A stretch of DNA of 64,000 nucleotides, taken from positions 186,001 through 250,000 of the forward strand of contig CBDCYN010000029.1 of assembly GCA_965224205.1 (NCBI GenBank), in the 5' to 3' direction. The notes beneath the pieces were generated by a model. The model was not told the origin of the DNA. It ran no database searches and saw only the letters and a list, made by a program, of their open reading frames with translations. This stretch comes from CBDCYN01 sp965224205. GTDB lineage: Bacteria > Planctomycetota > Phycisphaerae > Phycisphaerales > Phycisphaeraceae. Below are positions 1 to 8,923 of this stretch, one piece after another. The translations under genes were made by a program, and so were the position numbers. Positions within the stretch are counted from its first letter, which is position 1. Each line of letters starts with the position of its first letter.

Positions 1-296
1 CCCTGCTTGGTGATGCGGGACTTAAGGATCTGGAACGTGAGGTCTTGTTTCTTGAGCCCCGCGTAGTTCTGGATCCCCTCTTCGGTGGCCAGGTCGTGGA
101 GCTGATCGATTGTCATCTTCTGGAGGTCGCGCAGGGACAGGTCCGACTTCTTGGCTTTTTCATAACGCTGCTGGGTCTCGGCGTCGAGCTGCTCATCAGA
201 GCTTTGGGCGACCGCTACCGCGGCGCTGGACGCCTCGGCGTCGTCTGACTTGCTGGTATTTTTCTTTTTGCCGCGGGTGGTTTGGGTCTTAGCCAT
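1..296 (-). CDS. rho: Transcription termination factor Rho, N-terminal part (runs off window)
   Basis: Only the first 98 codons are present; the gene continues beyond the left edge. The protein starts MAKTQTTRGKKKN, has a lysine- and alanine-rich low-complexity leader, and then shows the Rho N-terminal helical domain (about residues 51-95: LRDLQKMTIDQLHDLA, followed by a second helix ending ILKSRITKQ). Rho is the hexameric RNA helicase that ends transcription at unstructured C-rich RNA; the RNA-binding and ATPase domains are outside the window. The start at 296 is supported by an AGGAG about 10 bases upstream; an ATG at 320 is out of frame. coaE lies upstream on the same strand with a 239-bp gap. 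The identification rests on the N-terminal domain and this gene order. Confidence 0.85.
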   Translation of the reverse strand, partial: MAKTQTTRGKKKNTSKSDDAEASSAAVAVAQSSDEQLDAETQQRYEKAKKSDLSLRDLQKMTIDQLHDLATEEGIQNYAGLKKQDLTFQILKSRITKQ

Positions 297-421
297 CGAT
301 AGGTACTCCTGGTGGGGCCATGCGTCCGGTTGGAGACGGACGGCGGGGTAAGAAAAGATTAACTAGTCACGTATTCGGGGATTGATTAATTGGCTGACAC
401 CGAACGATCGGGCCGGTTCTT

Positions 422-442
422 ACACCGCTACGGGAGCGGTGT
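422..442. repeat. Hairpin in the rho leader
   Basis: An 8-bp perfect inverted repeat (ACACCGCT / AGCGGTGT) with a 5-base loop lies between coaE and rho. Neither strand has a run of T after it, so it is not a standard intrinsic terminator. It could be a structure in the rho leader RNA, since rho is often autoregulated through its leader, but that is inference only. Confidence 0.35.
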
Positions 443-535
443 GCGGCTTTGATCTCGATGATTAATACTGCTTCGCGAAGGCCATTTTCGCGGTCAACGC
501 ATCAGGGAAACTCTTCCTCACCGGTCTCTGAGTTA

Positions 536-1159
536 TCAAGCGTCTCTTTGAAAAATCTGGGAAAAAACGCTGCGGACGTGCGAAAGACATTCCTCTTCGC
601 CAGCGTTATTATCTACTATATAATCGGCCCTCCGGGCTTTGATGTCAAGCTCGAGCTGGTTTTTTTCTCTCCGGTCTAGCTCAGCTGGTGACCATCCTCT
701 CGTATGGGCCACACGTTGGAGTCGATCCGCGCGTGTCGCTTGAATAAAGATAATCGCATCACAGTTCGCGTCAAGCCCGGTCTCCATCAGCAGCGGACAG
801 TCTTCGACGATCGCTAGGCATGCGGGGTCGTGTTGATACTCCTGTCGCAGGTTCTCACGGGCCTCATTGACCTTCGGATGGATGAGCTGTTCGAGGCGTT
901 TAAGCTGGGTAGGATCTTTAAAAACAATCTCACCCACGGCGCGGCGGTCGACGGTTCCGTCTGGTTTCAAGATACGCGGGCCCCACCATTGTTGCAGCTC
1001 CAATCGAACGGACGGTTCATCCAGCGCGTCCCCGGCCAGCTGGTCAGCATCGATCACCCCGCAACCCAGCCGCTTGAGTTCCCTGGCTACCATGCTCTTG
1101 CCCGACCCGATCCCGCCGGTTAACCCGATCACCCGTTTCTTGTATTGAGGCACCACCAA
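536..1159 (-). CDS. coaE: Dephospho-CoA kinase
   Basis: The 207-aa length is typical of CoaE, which phosphorylates the ribose 3'-OH of dephospho-CoA in the last step of coenzyme A synthesis in the cytosol. The P-loop is clear at residues 15-22 (GGIGSGKS). It is followed by the family's DADQLAGDAL segment and a conserved LIHPKV motif in the CoA domain. The MVVPQYKKRVIGLTG start puts the P-loop at the usual distance from the N-terminus. It lies upstream of rho on the same strand and downstream of squalene-hopene cyclase; the 95-bp gap to the latter may allow co-transcription. Nothing looks damaged. Confidence 0.93.
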   Translation of the reverse strand: MVVPQYKKRVIGLTGGIGSGKSMVARELKRLGCGVIDADQLAGDALDEPSVRLELQQWWGPRILKPDGTVDRRAVGEIVFKDPTQLKRLEQLIHPKVNEARENLRQEYQHDPACLAIVEDCPLLMETGLDANCDAIIFIQATRADRLQRVAHTRGWSPAELDRREKNQLELDIKARRADYIVDNNAGEEECLSHVRSVFSQIFQRDA

Positions 1160-1254
1160 TCGCTACCCCGATCGCAGACGAAGCCGGTATTTTTGGATGG
1201 CCAGCTCTTGATCAGACACATCCAAACGGATGGCTTAGCCACTGCCCGCAGCGT

Positions 1255-3243
1255 CTACCCGTCGAGTTCCTTCAACATCTGCAAGTACCGGCCCAGGCAC
1301 ATCACCGGGAAGTACAGCCGGTAAAGGTGATACCGCAGGTAGAACACCCGTGGGAAACCCGTGCCGGTGAACCACGGCTCGTTCCACGTGCCCGATTCGA
1401 GCTGGGTCTGACACAGCCACGCGATGCCGCGCTCGACCGCCGGGTCATCGGGGCCGTAGATCGCCATCAGCGCCATCGTGCCCCACGACGTCTGGCTGGC
1501 CGTCGATGGGCCCTTGCCTTTGAGCGACGGGTCCTCGTAGCTGTCGGCCGACTCCCCGAAGCTGCCGTCTTCTTTCTGCACGCTCTTGAGCCACCGCCCC
1601 GCCTTCTGGACCCAAGGCTGGGTCATGTCGACGCCGATCTTGCGCAAGCCCCCAACGACCTGCCATGTGCCATACAAATAATTGACACCCCACCGCCCAA
1701 ACCAGCAGCCCTCTTCTTCTTGTTTCGATTTGAGGAAGGCGATCGCCTTGGCCACCGCAGGGGCGCTGGTGCGGTACCCGTGGTGGCCGAGGCATTCGAG
1801 CGTGCGGCCGGTGATGTCGGGGCACGAGGGGTCCTGGATCGCGTTATGGTCGGCGAACGGGATGAACTCTAGGATCGGGCGGTGGATGGTTCGGTCGAAC
1901 GCCGCCCACCCCCCGTCGTCGTTCTGCATCGCCAGCATCCACTTCACGCCGCGCTGTGCGGATCGTACGGCGTTGTCTCCACCGGCACGACGCAGCGCCA
2001 TCGCGACCATCGCGGTGTCATCGACGTCGGGGTAGTACGCGTTGTTGAACTCGAAGTACCACCCGCTGGGCTCAACGTCGTGCGAGACGTTGGCCTTCCA
2101 GTCCCCGGCCAGGCGGCATTCTTTAGAAACTAACCAGTCCACCGCCCGGCTCAGCGACGGGTTGCGGGCGTCTAACCCGGCTTCGGTCAGCGCGTAGGCG
2201 GCGATCCCGGTGTCCCAGATCGGGCTAAAGCACGGCTGGAACCGGATCGTATCGCCCTCTTCGATCATCAGCTCGTCGAGCTGGCGTTCGGCTTTGACGA
2301 TGTGCTTGCCCGCTTGCTCGTAGCCGAGGCACCGCAGGGCGATGATGATGTACACCATCGGCGGGAAGATCGCGCCCAGGCCGTCGGAGTGGCGGGTGTG
2401 GCGCAGGATCCAGTGTTCGATGCGGCGGATCGCCGGGCGCCGCAGGGGGGTGAGCCTGGTCTTCTCCAAGACTTTCAGCAGCCGGTCGACCGCCAGGAAC
2501 AGATTGCCCCAGCTTAGCAGCTTCTTGTTGAACTCGACGTGGGGCCGGTGGAGGTAGTCGTGGTCGGTGTACAGCTCCATGATGCCCATCGGCTCGGGGA
2601 TCTGCCGCACCGGGCGGTAGCTGGAGATGATCGAGAGCGGCATGATCATGGTCCTCGACCAGGCCGAGACCTTGTCGAGGTGGAAGTAAAACCATTTAGG
2701 CAGCAGGACCATCTCCGGGGGGATCGCCGGCACAGCGTCGTAGTGCATCTGCCCCAGGGCCGCGAGGTAGAACTTGGTGTACGTGTTACATTTTTCGGCC
2801 CCACCCAGCGACAGGACCAGTTCACGGGCCTTGCGCATGTGCGGGTCGTTGATGTCGTCGCCGACCAGCTTCAGGGCGAAGTAGGCCTTGACCGTAGCGC
2901 TCAAGTCCGGCTTGGCCCCGGGGTACTGGACCCACGCCCCGTCGCTGGCGCGCTGCTGACGACGCAGGTAGTTGGCGATCTTCGGCAGGCGGGGGTCATC
3001 TTCTCTTTCCACAATGAACTTAAGCAGGATGTACTCGCTTTGGAGGATCGAATCGCCCTCGAGCTCCCCGCACCAGTGGCCCTCGGGCGCCTGGCAGGCT
3101 AGGAGTTGATCGACGGCTCGTGCCAGCGAGTGCCGCGCCGATGGCGTGACCGGGGTATCGGCCTCGGCCACCGGAGGCTTCACGGCCCGATGAGCGGCGG
3201 AGTCCAAGGCTTGTGAATAGTATCCTCCGGACGTGATGGTCAT
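1255..3243 (-). CDS. shc: Squalene-hopene cyclase
   Basis: This 662-aa protein matches the family size (about 630-680 aa). It cyclises squalene to hopene/hopanol, giving hopanoids for the membrane. The catalytic acid motif DVDDTA is at residues 406-411, and several QW-type repeats are visible: GAWVQYPG near the N-terminus, and DGGWAAFD, GCWFGRWG, DGSFGE and SGTWNEPWF in the C-terminal half. It is a monotopic membrane enzyme with an alpha-alpha barrel fold. The start at 3243 gives a short non-conserved leader before the first repeat. Copies of the dispersed palindromic repeat lie 100-210 bp upstream. No squalene synthesis genes are in the window. Confidence 0.95.
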   Translation of the reverse strand: MTITSGGYYSQALDSAAHRAVKPPVAEADTPVTPSARHSLARAVDQLLACQAPEGHWCGELEGDSILQSEYILLKFIVEREDDPRLPKIANYLRRQQRASDGAWVQYPGAKPDLSATVKAYFALKLVGDDINDPHMRKARELVLSLGGAEKCNTYTKFYLAALGQMHYDAVPAIPPEMVLLPKWFYFHLDKVSAWSRTMIMPLSIISSYRPVRQIPEPMGIMELYTDHDYLHRPHVEFNKKLLSWGNLFLAVDRLLKVLEKTRLTPLRRPAIRRIEHWILRHTRHSDGLGAIFPPMVYIIIALRCLGYEQAGKHIVKAERQLDELMIEEGDTIRFQPCFSPIWDTGIAAYALTEAGLDARNPSLSRAVDWLVSKECRLAGDWKANVSHDVEPSGWYFEFNNAYYPDVDDTAMVAMALRRAGGDNAVRSAQRGVKWMLAMQNDDGGWAAFDRTIHRPILEFIPFADHNAIQDPSCPDITGRTLECLGHHGYRTSAPAVAKAIAFLKSKQEEEGCWFGRWGVNYLYGTWQVVGGLRKIGVDMTQPWVQKAGRWLKSVQKEDGSFGESADSYEDPSLKGKGPSTASQTSWGTMALMAIYGPDDPAVERGIAWLCQTQLESGTWNEPWFTGTGFPRVFYLRYHLYRLYFPVMCLGRYLQMLKELDG

Positions 3244-3342
3244 CGTGGTGCACCTATCTCTTCGACTCGTGCGACGAGTACACGCATTAAAAAATAAACA
3301 TCCCTGCTACGAGTCTCAGATCCTTCGATTCAGTCTGACGTG

Positions 3343-3380
3343 GTTTATACGCATCGCGTATCGAAATACCGTGTGCATCC
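3343..3380 (-). repeat. Dispersed palindromic intergenic repeat, copy 1
   Basis: Read on the minus strand this has ACGGTATTTCG followed by ATACGCGATGCGTAT, a perfect 6-3-6 palindrome. It lies about 100 bp upstream of shc in the same direction as that gene. Confidence 0.6.
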
Positions 3381-3420
3381 CATGGGCGAGACGACCATTC
3401 CTAAGGTCGACAGGGTCGTG

Positions 3421-3455
3421 GACGCGGTACTTGGATACACGATGCGTCTACATCA
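3421..3455 (+). repeat. Dispersed palindromic intergenic repeat, copy 2
   Basis: Reads GACGCGGTACTTGG then ATACACGATGCGTCTACAT on the plus strand. It is in inverted orientation to copy 1, with about 40 bp between them. Confidence 0.6.
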
Positions 3456-3897
3456 TAAGGTTCATAACGGATTCATCATACCCACAACGTTTATCCCGCA
3501 CCCGGGTAACGGGCTGTGTCCATCCACCCTCTTCATGAATGGTTCAACCCTCCTTACCATGAGATCGCCAGGGTACTTCATTTATGCGGTATACGCCTCG
3601 TGTGTCTCAAAACCGTTTCCAACCGGTAGACCGTTCAACAAAAATCCTCAATTCAGCCTGTCGCTTTGTCCATCCTCGGGTCCAACGACAGCTGCAAGGA
3701 GACCCATAAGATAAATTCATCTTACGCGCGATATCGTGACAACACTCTACTTCCTCACCGGCTCAGATCCACACCTCTAAGCACGGATGAACCAGGACTT
3801 TGTTATTGGTAGGGTACAGAATCAACCCCCCCCTCAGTTCCCACCTGACGACGCCCGGTGATAATGTGCACTGATATTATAGGCCCGGTACATGGGA

Positions 3898-4833
3898 TCA
3901 TACCAACCCCCACTTTGTGGCCAATAGGGTCAACCCGTACGCCAACGGGGCCACCAACATAAGCGAGTCGCATACGTCGAGTACCCCACCAAACCCCGGG
4001 ATGGTCGCGGCTGAGTCCTTTATCCCCGCGTCACGTTTCAGCAGGCTTTCCAGCAGGTCGCCGGCCTGGCCCACCGCTCCTAAGCACGCACCGCCAGCTA
4101 CCGCAAACCATAAAGAATACGGAAAGCCATCGGTAGAGTAGGACGGATCGACCTGACCAGCGACCGCCACGAATCCCACCGCCACCAACCCGCTGGTCAT
4201 CACGCCCCCGGCCAACCCCTCCCAGGTCTTGCCCGGGCTAAGCCAGGCGATGAGTTGACGTCGACCGATCGCCCTGCCGGTAAAAAAAGCCCCGATATCG
4301 CAGCTCTTGGTGATCAACACCACCGCTGCGATCAGCCATGGGCTGTGATCACGGCGGATCGCTAAATAGAACCCCGGCAGTACCCCCAGGTACACCATCG
4401 CGAACGTGGTCGACCCGATCGATGCCATCGCGCCGTGCGGCGTCCCGCGCCACGCGAATCGTACCACCGCTAACAAGACGAATCCCGTCACGACGGACGC
4501 CGCGATGTAAAACGTCGCGGTGGCCGAGGTGTTGTGACCCGGCAAAAAGAAAAAGAATAAACACCCGGTCCAGCTCGATAGCGTTACGATCAGGGGGTCA
4601 GCTCGTATACCCGCAGCGCCGACCATCCTCCCCCATTCATAAGCACCGAAACCCGCGAGGCATAAGATCAAACCCAGCAGCACCACCCCCGGGGGCAGGT
4701 GGGATTGATCGCCCAGAAGGGGCGCCAGAAAAGTACCCGAAACGTCGATACGGCCCAGCTGGTCGTCGAGATACAGTAGCCCCACCAGCACCGCGACCAT
4801 GATCGGGCCAAACAGAAGTCGGTGTCTTAGCAT
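3898..4833 (-). CDS. cdsA: Phosphatidate cytidylyltransferase (CDP-diglyceride synthase)
   Basis: A 311-aa integral membrane protein with about eight hydrophobic segments. It makes CDP-diacylglycerol from phosphatidic acid and CTP, the branch point of phospholipid synthesis. The C-terminal signature is recognisable (LLKRDAGIKDSAATIPGFGG, then D-x-x-D). It is slightly divergent: the usual H-G-G is F-G-G and the usual D-R-x-D is D-V-C-D. The region around GKTWEGLAGG matches the conserved loop of the family. The start MLRHRLLFGPIMV runs straight into the first membrane segment, as usual. The product should be active because the metal-binding aspartates are kept, though the H-to-F change deserves note. 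Confidence 0.9.
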   Translation of the reverse strand: MLRHRLLFGPIMVAVLVGLLYLDDQLGRIDVSGTFLAPLLGDQSHLPPGVVLLGLILCLAGFGAYEWGRMVGAAGIRADPLIVTLSSWTGCLFFFFLPGHNTSATATFYIAASVVTGFVLLAVVRFAWRGTPHGAMASIGSTTFAMVYLGVLPGFYLAIRRDHSPWLIAAVVLITKSCDIGAFFTGRAIGRRQLIAWLSPGKTWEGLAGGVMTSGLVAVGFVAVAGQVDPSYSTDGFPYSLWFAVAGGACLGAVGQAGDLLESLLKRDAGIKDSAATIPGFGGVLDVCDSLMLVAPLAYGLTLLATKWGLV

Positions 4834-5000
4834 GGGAAGATGGTAACGCGATCCGCTGCGGCGTGGAGACTGCCGATCTACACCCGCGTGGTTCCGGGAC
4901 GATCACGGGCTGCGTGGGCCTGGTCCGTCGGTATAGGCTGATCCCGCATGGAGATACGGCGTAGCTCACGGACGCGGCCGGTAAATTCTCGCGGTTCGAT

Positions 5001-5040
5001 GCATCCCCGACGCCGTATTTTTGTTATACGATGTGTACGC
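5001..5040 (+). repeat. Dispersed palindromic intergenic repeat, copy 3
   Basis: Reads GCATCCCCGACGCCGTATTT followed by TTGTTATACGATGTGTACGC. The left arm matches copies at 8742 and 16170 closely; the palindromic core is partly decayed. Confidence 0.5.
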
Positions 5041-5413
5041 AAGCCTTATCGCCATCTCATCCCAGACCGGTCGAACCATGCTTGGACAACCGAAGCGATT
5101 GAACTAAGGTGTAGGAGTACAGCGGGAATTCCGACATGAAATCAACGCACGCAATCGTGACGTCGTAAAGGATTAAATTATTTCGTATTCGGCTTTGGCC
5201 AAGAATCGAAATAACGGCCACGCATCGGTCTGTATCGGATCCGTCCGTGTGCGAGTTTTGGTGATGACCGGGCCGATAGCTAGCTATGGGCTTGTGGATA
5301 GGGGTTCGACCGGGGGTAGACAGACGATACGCGTCACATATCCAAGGACCTCATCGGAAACCTCACGGCCTCTAGGAATTCACTAGTCACGGACACGACT
5401 CGTACCGCGATTT

Positions 5414-5440
5414 CATCCGGGATGGGTATAAACCCGGATG
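5414..5440. repeat. Isolated inverted repeat
   Basis: CATCCGGG and CCCGGATG form an 8-bp stem around an 11-base loop about 260 bp before the RDD-domain gene. No T-run follows on either strand, so a terminator is unlikely; it could be an operator or RNA hairpin. Function unknown. Confidence 0.35.
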
Positions 5441-5699
5441 GGGGGTCCATCAGTTGGTGCCGATTCAGTTATGATGGATTGGCCTGATAGGGCGTAGCGA
5501 TCGAGCCTCGAAGCGTTGGCTTAACACACCGCGCTTGAGCCCAACGTCAACGACATGGCCCTGGGTGGACGAAGAGCTGAAAAGTTCAATTTGGGCCGTG
5601 ACTTTAGTATTTGATGAGCGATGTAGATCGATGATCGACAGCCAATCTCCCCTCCCCGAAGCTTCGATTGACTGGTTCATGAAGTAACTGTCGCCGCCT

Positions 5700-7592
5700 A
5701 TGAACTCACCTTCCGCACGGATATGTGATGCGTCGTCCTCTATTCCTTCTGGGATGAAGTGGCGGCGTGAATCTTGTAAGCGGCACGACGATCCCCGCGG
5801 TCAACCGCAGCCCCGACGCACCCCTTGGACACGCGATGCTTACGTCGGGCCGTGGGTATTGAGTGCGGTCGTGCTCCTGGTGTGTTTTTTGACCCCCACA
5901 GCGGCCGGACAGCCCCTGCCGATCGCAAGCTGCGACGATGGGATGTGGATCCTCCAGCCCGATGAGGACCAAGCCCTTCGGGTCTTACACCGGCAGGTGT
6001 CCGATCCGCCGGATCAGCTGAGGATGGTCAAGATATTACACGGTGGCCAGGTGGCGCCCGGGGGGGTGGCCTGTTGGCGAGATCGGCTTTGGGTCGTTTA
6101 CAAAAATACCCCGTCTCACCCTCAATCAGCTGTGGTGTCGATCCGGTCCTCACAGCAGGGCAACAACGCGACCCCCGCAAGTGAGCCCAAACCCTCGCTG
6201 CCGATCGGGAGCATTTTACGGGCGGTGGCGGCCAACCCGTCGGGGCTGTGGGCCCTGTTACGGATCGAGAAACGTGAAACGCTCACCGAGCTTGACCGCC
6301 CGAACCCGGACCCACTGGCAGCTGGATCGGCCCCGGTATCCTCCGCCGACCATCCCCTCCCTCCCGCCACCCCAGCGCCATCGATGGCGCTGCAGCAGAC
6401 CACAGCGGAAGATTCCGAAACCTTACCTGCGGCACGTCGTCGGATCCCCGCCGATCGGCTCGTTACCCTTCGCCACAACCGATGGGTCAAGGTCGCCCTG
6501 CCCGACGATTGGCCCCATGACACCCCTTCTTGGTTACTGATGCGCGACGATGACGATCCCTATCCCTTGCTCGTGACAAGCCCCAAGACGGAGGGCATTT
6601 TTGGGGTATGGGTGTACGAGTACGACGGGACCTCTTGGTCCAAGCAACGATTCGCCCCCGAACCGCCCGGTGAGGGGCAACCCACGGTTGGGCCCTGGGG
6701 CCCCGCGGGCCCGGCCGCGGCGATGGCGATGCTCTGCGTCGACGGCCAGCTCGTGCTGGGACGGATCCAGCGCGACGCCGACCGGCTCGTCGCGGGCTTA
6801 ATGATTCTTCGATCGGGATCGATGATCCCGCTGGGCCGTCTAGAGCTCGGTGGGTCGGCCGAATCTCGGTGGGGGTTGGCGCGGCACGGCTCGGCGGTGG
6901 CGTTGGTGGTCGGGGACCCGCAACAGCCGATCCGCTGGTCTCAGATGGACCTGCGGGGCCAACTCACTGCTGCCGAGACCCCGCTGGTGGTCTCGATCCC
7001 TAACCCCCTCACGGAGACGGCCGACTACCTCGTATTCGTGACCGTGTTGATCCTGGCGACGCTGATCATGTACGTCGTGTGGCGCCGCGATCAGTCGGAA
7101 AACCGCCTCGACCTGCCCCAAACGTTGGAGCTGGCGGACTTGGCCCAGCGGATCATCGCGGCCCTGATCGACCTGTTCCCTTGTGTGATCCTGTCCATGG
7201 TCACATTCGCGATGCTGCCGTTACAGATCGTCTTCAATCACTGGCCGGGGCGCAGCGGCGGTTGGCAAGAGATGTTGCCGGGGGCGTTGATCATCGTCGT
7301 ATTCGTGGTTCATACCACGGTCACGGAATCGATCGCCGCGACCACGATGGGCAAAAAAATCATGGGGATCCAGGTGGTGACCCTGACCGGCCAACAGCCC
7401 CATTTATGGCAGAGCCTTGCGCGCGGAGGGATGAAGGTGTTCGATCTGGTCGCCTGGCCGCTGCTGATTCTGCCCGTCATCGGGCCGTATCGGCAGCGGC
7501 TCGGCGACTTGGTAGCCAAAACCGTGGTGGTCAGCCGCGTCGAGCTTGAGTCTGGATCCGAAGAAGAAGACAGCAGCGATCCCCGTTCCTGA
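5700..7592 (+). CDS. Secreted/membrane protein with C-terminal RDD domain
   Basis: A 630-aa protein. A signal-like hydrophobic segment (VLSAVVLLVCFLTPTAAG) lies near residues 53-70. It is followed by about 380 residues of mostly extracytoplasmic sequence with proline-rich linkers and WALLRIEK / LVVGDPQQP-type strands that could form a beta-propeller. A membrane segment (YLVFVTVLILATLIMYVVW) precedes the C-terminal RDD domain, recognisable from QRIIAALIDL, the middle TTMGKKIMGIQVV and the final RLGDLVAKTVVV. RDD proteins are multi-pass membrane proteins of mostly unknown role, some linked to ion or solute exchange. The start is uncertain: the ATG at 5754 would leave a shorter n-region, and neither start has a strong ribosome binding site. 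Substrate cannot be told. Confidence 0.75.
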   Translation: MNSPSARICDASSSIPSGMKWRRESCKRHDDPRGQPQPRRTPWTRDAYVGPWVLSAVVLLVCFLTPTAAGQPLPIASCDDGMWILQPDEDQALRVLHRQVSDPPDQLRMVKILHGGQVAPGGVACWRDRLWVVYKNTPSHPQSAVVSIRSSQQGNNATPASEPKPSLPIGSILRAVAANPSGLWALLRIEKRETLTELDRPNPDPLAAGSAPVSSADHPLPPATPAPSMALQQTTAEDSETLPAARRRIPADRLVTLRHNRWVKVALPDDWPHDTPSWLLMRDDDDPYPLLVTSPKTEGIFGVWVYEYDGTSWSKQRFAPEPPGEGQPTVGPWGPAGPAAAMAMLCVDGQLVLGRIQRDADRLVAGLMILRSGSMIPLGRLELGGSAESRWGLARHGSAVALVVGDPQQPIRWSQMDLRGQLTAAETPLVVSIPNPLTETADYLVFVTVLILATLIMYVVWRRDQSENRLDLPQTLELADLAQRIIAALIDLFPCVILSMVTFAMLPLQIVFNHWPGRSGGWQEMLPGALIIVVFVVHTTVTESIAATTMGKKIMGIQVVTLTGQQPHLWQSLARGGMKVFDLVAWPLLILPVIGPYRQRLGDLVAKTVVVSRVELESGSEEEDSSDPRS

Positions 7593-7683
7593 CCACCGGC
7601 TTGCGTTGCCGGACGCTGAGAATCTGCTTGCCGCGTATCCGGGTCTCGCTGTGATTTGATCCCGCAGGAGGGCAAAGCAGGCT

Positions 7684-8628
7684 TTGGAGCGAACCGTGGT
7701 TCAAGAAAGTAGGGTGGTACGCATCGGATTGGTCCAGCACGCATGCGGACCAGACCCCGCGGCCAACGTTGACCAGACGATCGAGGGGATCCGTGATGCC
7801 GCTTCCAGGGGCGCCCAGATCGTTGCGACGCAGGAGCTGTTCTCCAGCGTCTACTTTCCCCAGACCCAGAACGAACGCTATTTCGGGTTAGCACAGGTAA
7901 TCCCAGGCCCCACGAGCGGCCGGTTTTGCAGCCTAGCCAAGGAGCTGGGGATCGACCTCGTCGTCTCCTTATTCGAGCAGCGAGCCCCAGGCCTGTACCA
8001 CAACGCACTGGTCACGATCGATACCCGTGGACAGATCGTTAACGTTTACCGGAAGATGCACATCCCTGATGATCCTGGGTTTAACGAGAAATATTACTTC
8101 ACCCCGGGCGATGGGTTGGGCGGTCCCGGGGGATCGGGGGAAAGCCTGGACCGGTCCTCGTGGCAGGCTGTCCCCACCAGCCACGCCCAGATCGGAACGC
8201 TCGTGTGCTGGGATCAGTGGTTCCCCGAAGCCGCCCGCCTAGCCACTCTCCACGGGGCAGAGATCTTGTTTTATCCCACCGCGATCGGATGGCACCGCGA
8301 CGAACCACCCCAAGAGCGGCAGCGGCAGCGGGACGCCTGGCAGGTGATCCAACGCGCCCACGCGATCGCCAACGGGGTCTATGTCGCCGCGATTAACCGT
8401 GTGGGAGTCGAAGGCGATCTAGAGTTCTGGGGCAGCAGTTTCATCGCCGATCCGGGCGGGAAGGTGATCGCCGAAGCTGACGCGCAGGACCCGCAAATCC
8501 TCGTTGCGGACTGTGATCTATCCTATATCGAACGGGTCCGTCAACACTGGCCGTTCCTGCGAGACCGCCGTGTCGATGCTTATCAAGGACTGACCAGCCG
8601 GTACTTGGAACCGACACGGGTTCTATGA
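7684..8628 (+). CDS. aguB: Carbon-nitrogen hydrolase, probable N-carbamoylputrescine amidase
   Basis: A 314-aa nitrilase-superfamily enzyme with the Glu-Lys-Cys triad at E51 (ATQELF), K124 (YRKMHIP) and C175 (LVCWDQWFPE). The overall sequence, including PGFNEKYYFTPGD and the ending QGLTSRYLE, resembles AguB, which converts N-carbamoylputrescine to putrescine, CO2 and ammonia. The usual partner agmatine deiminase (aguA) is not next to it, so the substrate is inferred from family resemblance only. The start is a TTG at 7684 behind an AGGAGGG about 12 bases upstream; a GTG at 7696 is an alternative. It stands alone on the plus strand, convergent with the VWA protein. Confidence 0.88.
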   Translation: MERTVVQESRVVRIGLVQHACGPDPAANVDQTIEGIRDAASRGAQIVATQELFSSVYFPQTQNERYFGLAQVIPGPTSGRFCSLAKELGIDLVVSLFEQRAPGLYHNALVTIDTRGQIVNVYRKMHIPDDPGFNEKYYFTPGDGLGGPGGSGESLDRSSWQAVPTSHAQIGTLVCWDQWFPEAARLATLHGAEILFYPTAIGWHRDEPPQERQRQRDAWQVIQRAHAIANGVYVAAINRVGVEGDLEFWGSSFIADPGGKVIAEADAQDPQILVADCDLSYIERVRQHWPFLRDRRVDAYQGLTSRYLEPTRVL

Positions 8629-8741
8629 ATGCTCCTCCCCTCCGCAAGCAGCGACGACGAGCGTTCGCCTCATAATGGTGTACCGATCTCGGATGGGAAT
8701 TATGACGCGGGCACGCGAGGAGGACATTGTCGGTGTCCAAC

Positions 8742-8784
8742 GCATCACCGACGCGGTATTTTCATACGCGATGCGTGTATCCAT
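8742..8784 (+). repeat. Dispersed palindromic intergenic repeat, copy 4
   Basis: Reads GCATCACCGACGCGGTATTT then TCATACGCGATGCGTGTATC. It lies between two convergent genes and next to a terminator, so at this site it cannot be a promoter for either flanking gene. Confidence 0.6.
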
Positions 8785-8793
8785 GGCCGATCC

Positions 8794-8824
8794 AAAAAAA
8801 AAGCCCTCGCCGGCGCGAGGGCTT
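8794..8824 (-). terminator. Intrinsic terminator of the VWA/PEP-CTERM gene
   Basis: A 10-bp perfect stem (AAGCCCTCGC / GCGAGGGCTT) with a CGGC loop is followed on the minus strand by a run of nine T (partly within the stem). It lies 100 bp past the minus-strand stop at 8924. On the plus strand no T-run follows, so it works for the minus-strand transcript. Confidence 0.88.
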
Positions 8825-8923
8825 GAGTGGACGTGGAGGGGTATCGAAGGTGGTCTAGATCTCTGTCTCTCTACAAACTCAACACGGTGTTAGACGACCG
8901 TTAAGTGAATCGGTCGTTGGGCA

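Larger units (their letters stand above)
3244..3897. other. Gene-free gap between shc and cdsA
   Basis: This 654-bp gap has no convincing coding sequence; its open frames are short and do not resemble known proteins. It holds two copies of the dispersed palindromic repeat in opposite orientation and presumably the shc promoter. A possible degenerate third copy lies near 3588-3610. I see no tRNA, riboswitch or terminator. Confidence 0.6.
4834..5699. other. Gene-free gap upstream of cdsA
   Basis: 866 bp with only short open frames of no recognisable family. It contains one dispersed palindromic repeat (5001-5040) and an isolated inverted repeat at 5414-5440. It must hold the promoters for cdsA (minus) and probably the RDD-domain gene (plus), but no clear -35/-10 pair can be picked by eye. 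Confidence 0.55.

Noticed and set aside
3340..3714. Small open frames in the shc-cdsA gap
   Set aside because: They are mostly translations of the dispersed palindromic repeat and have no family resemblance or ribosome binding site.
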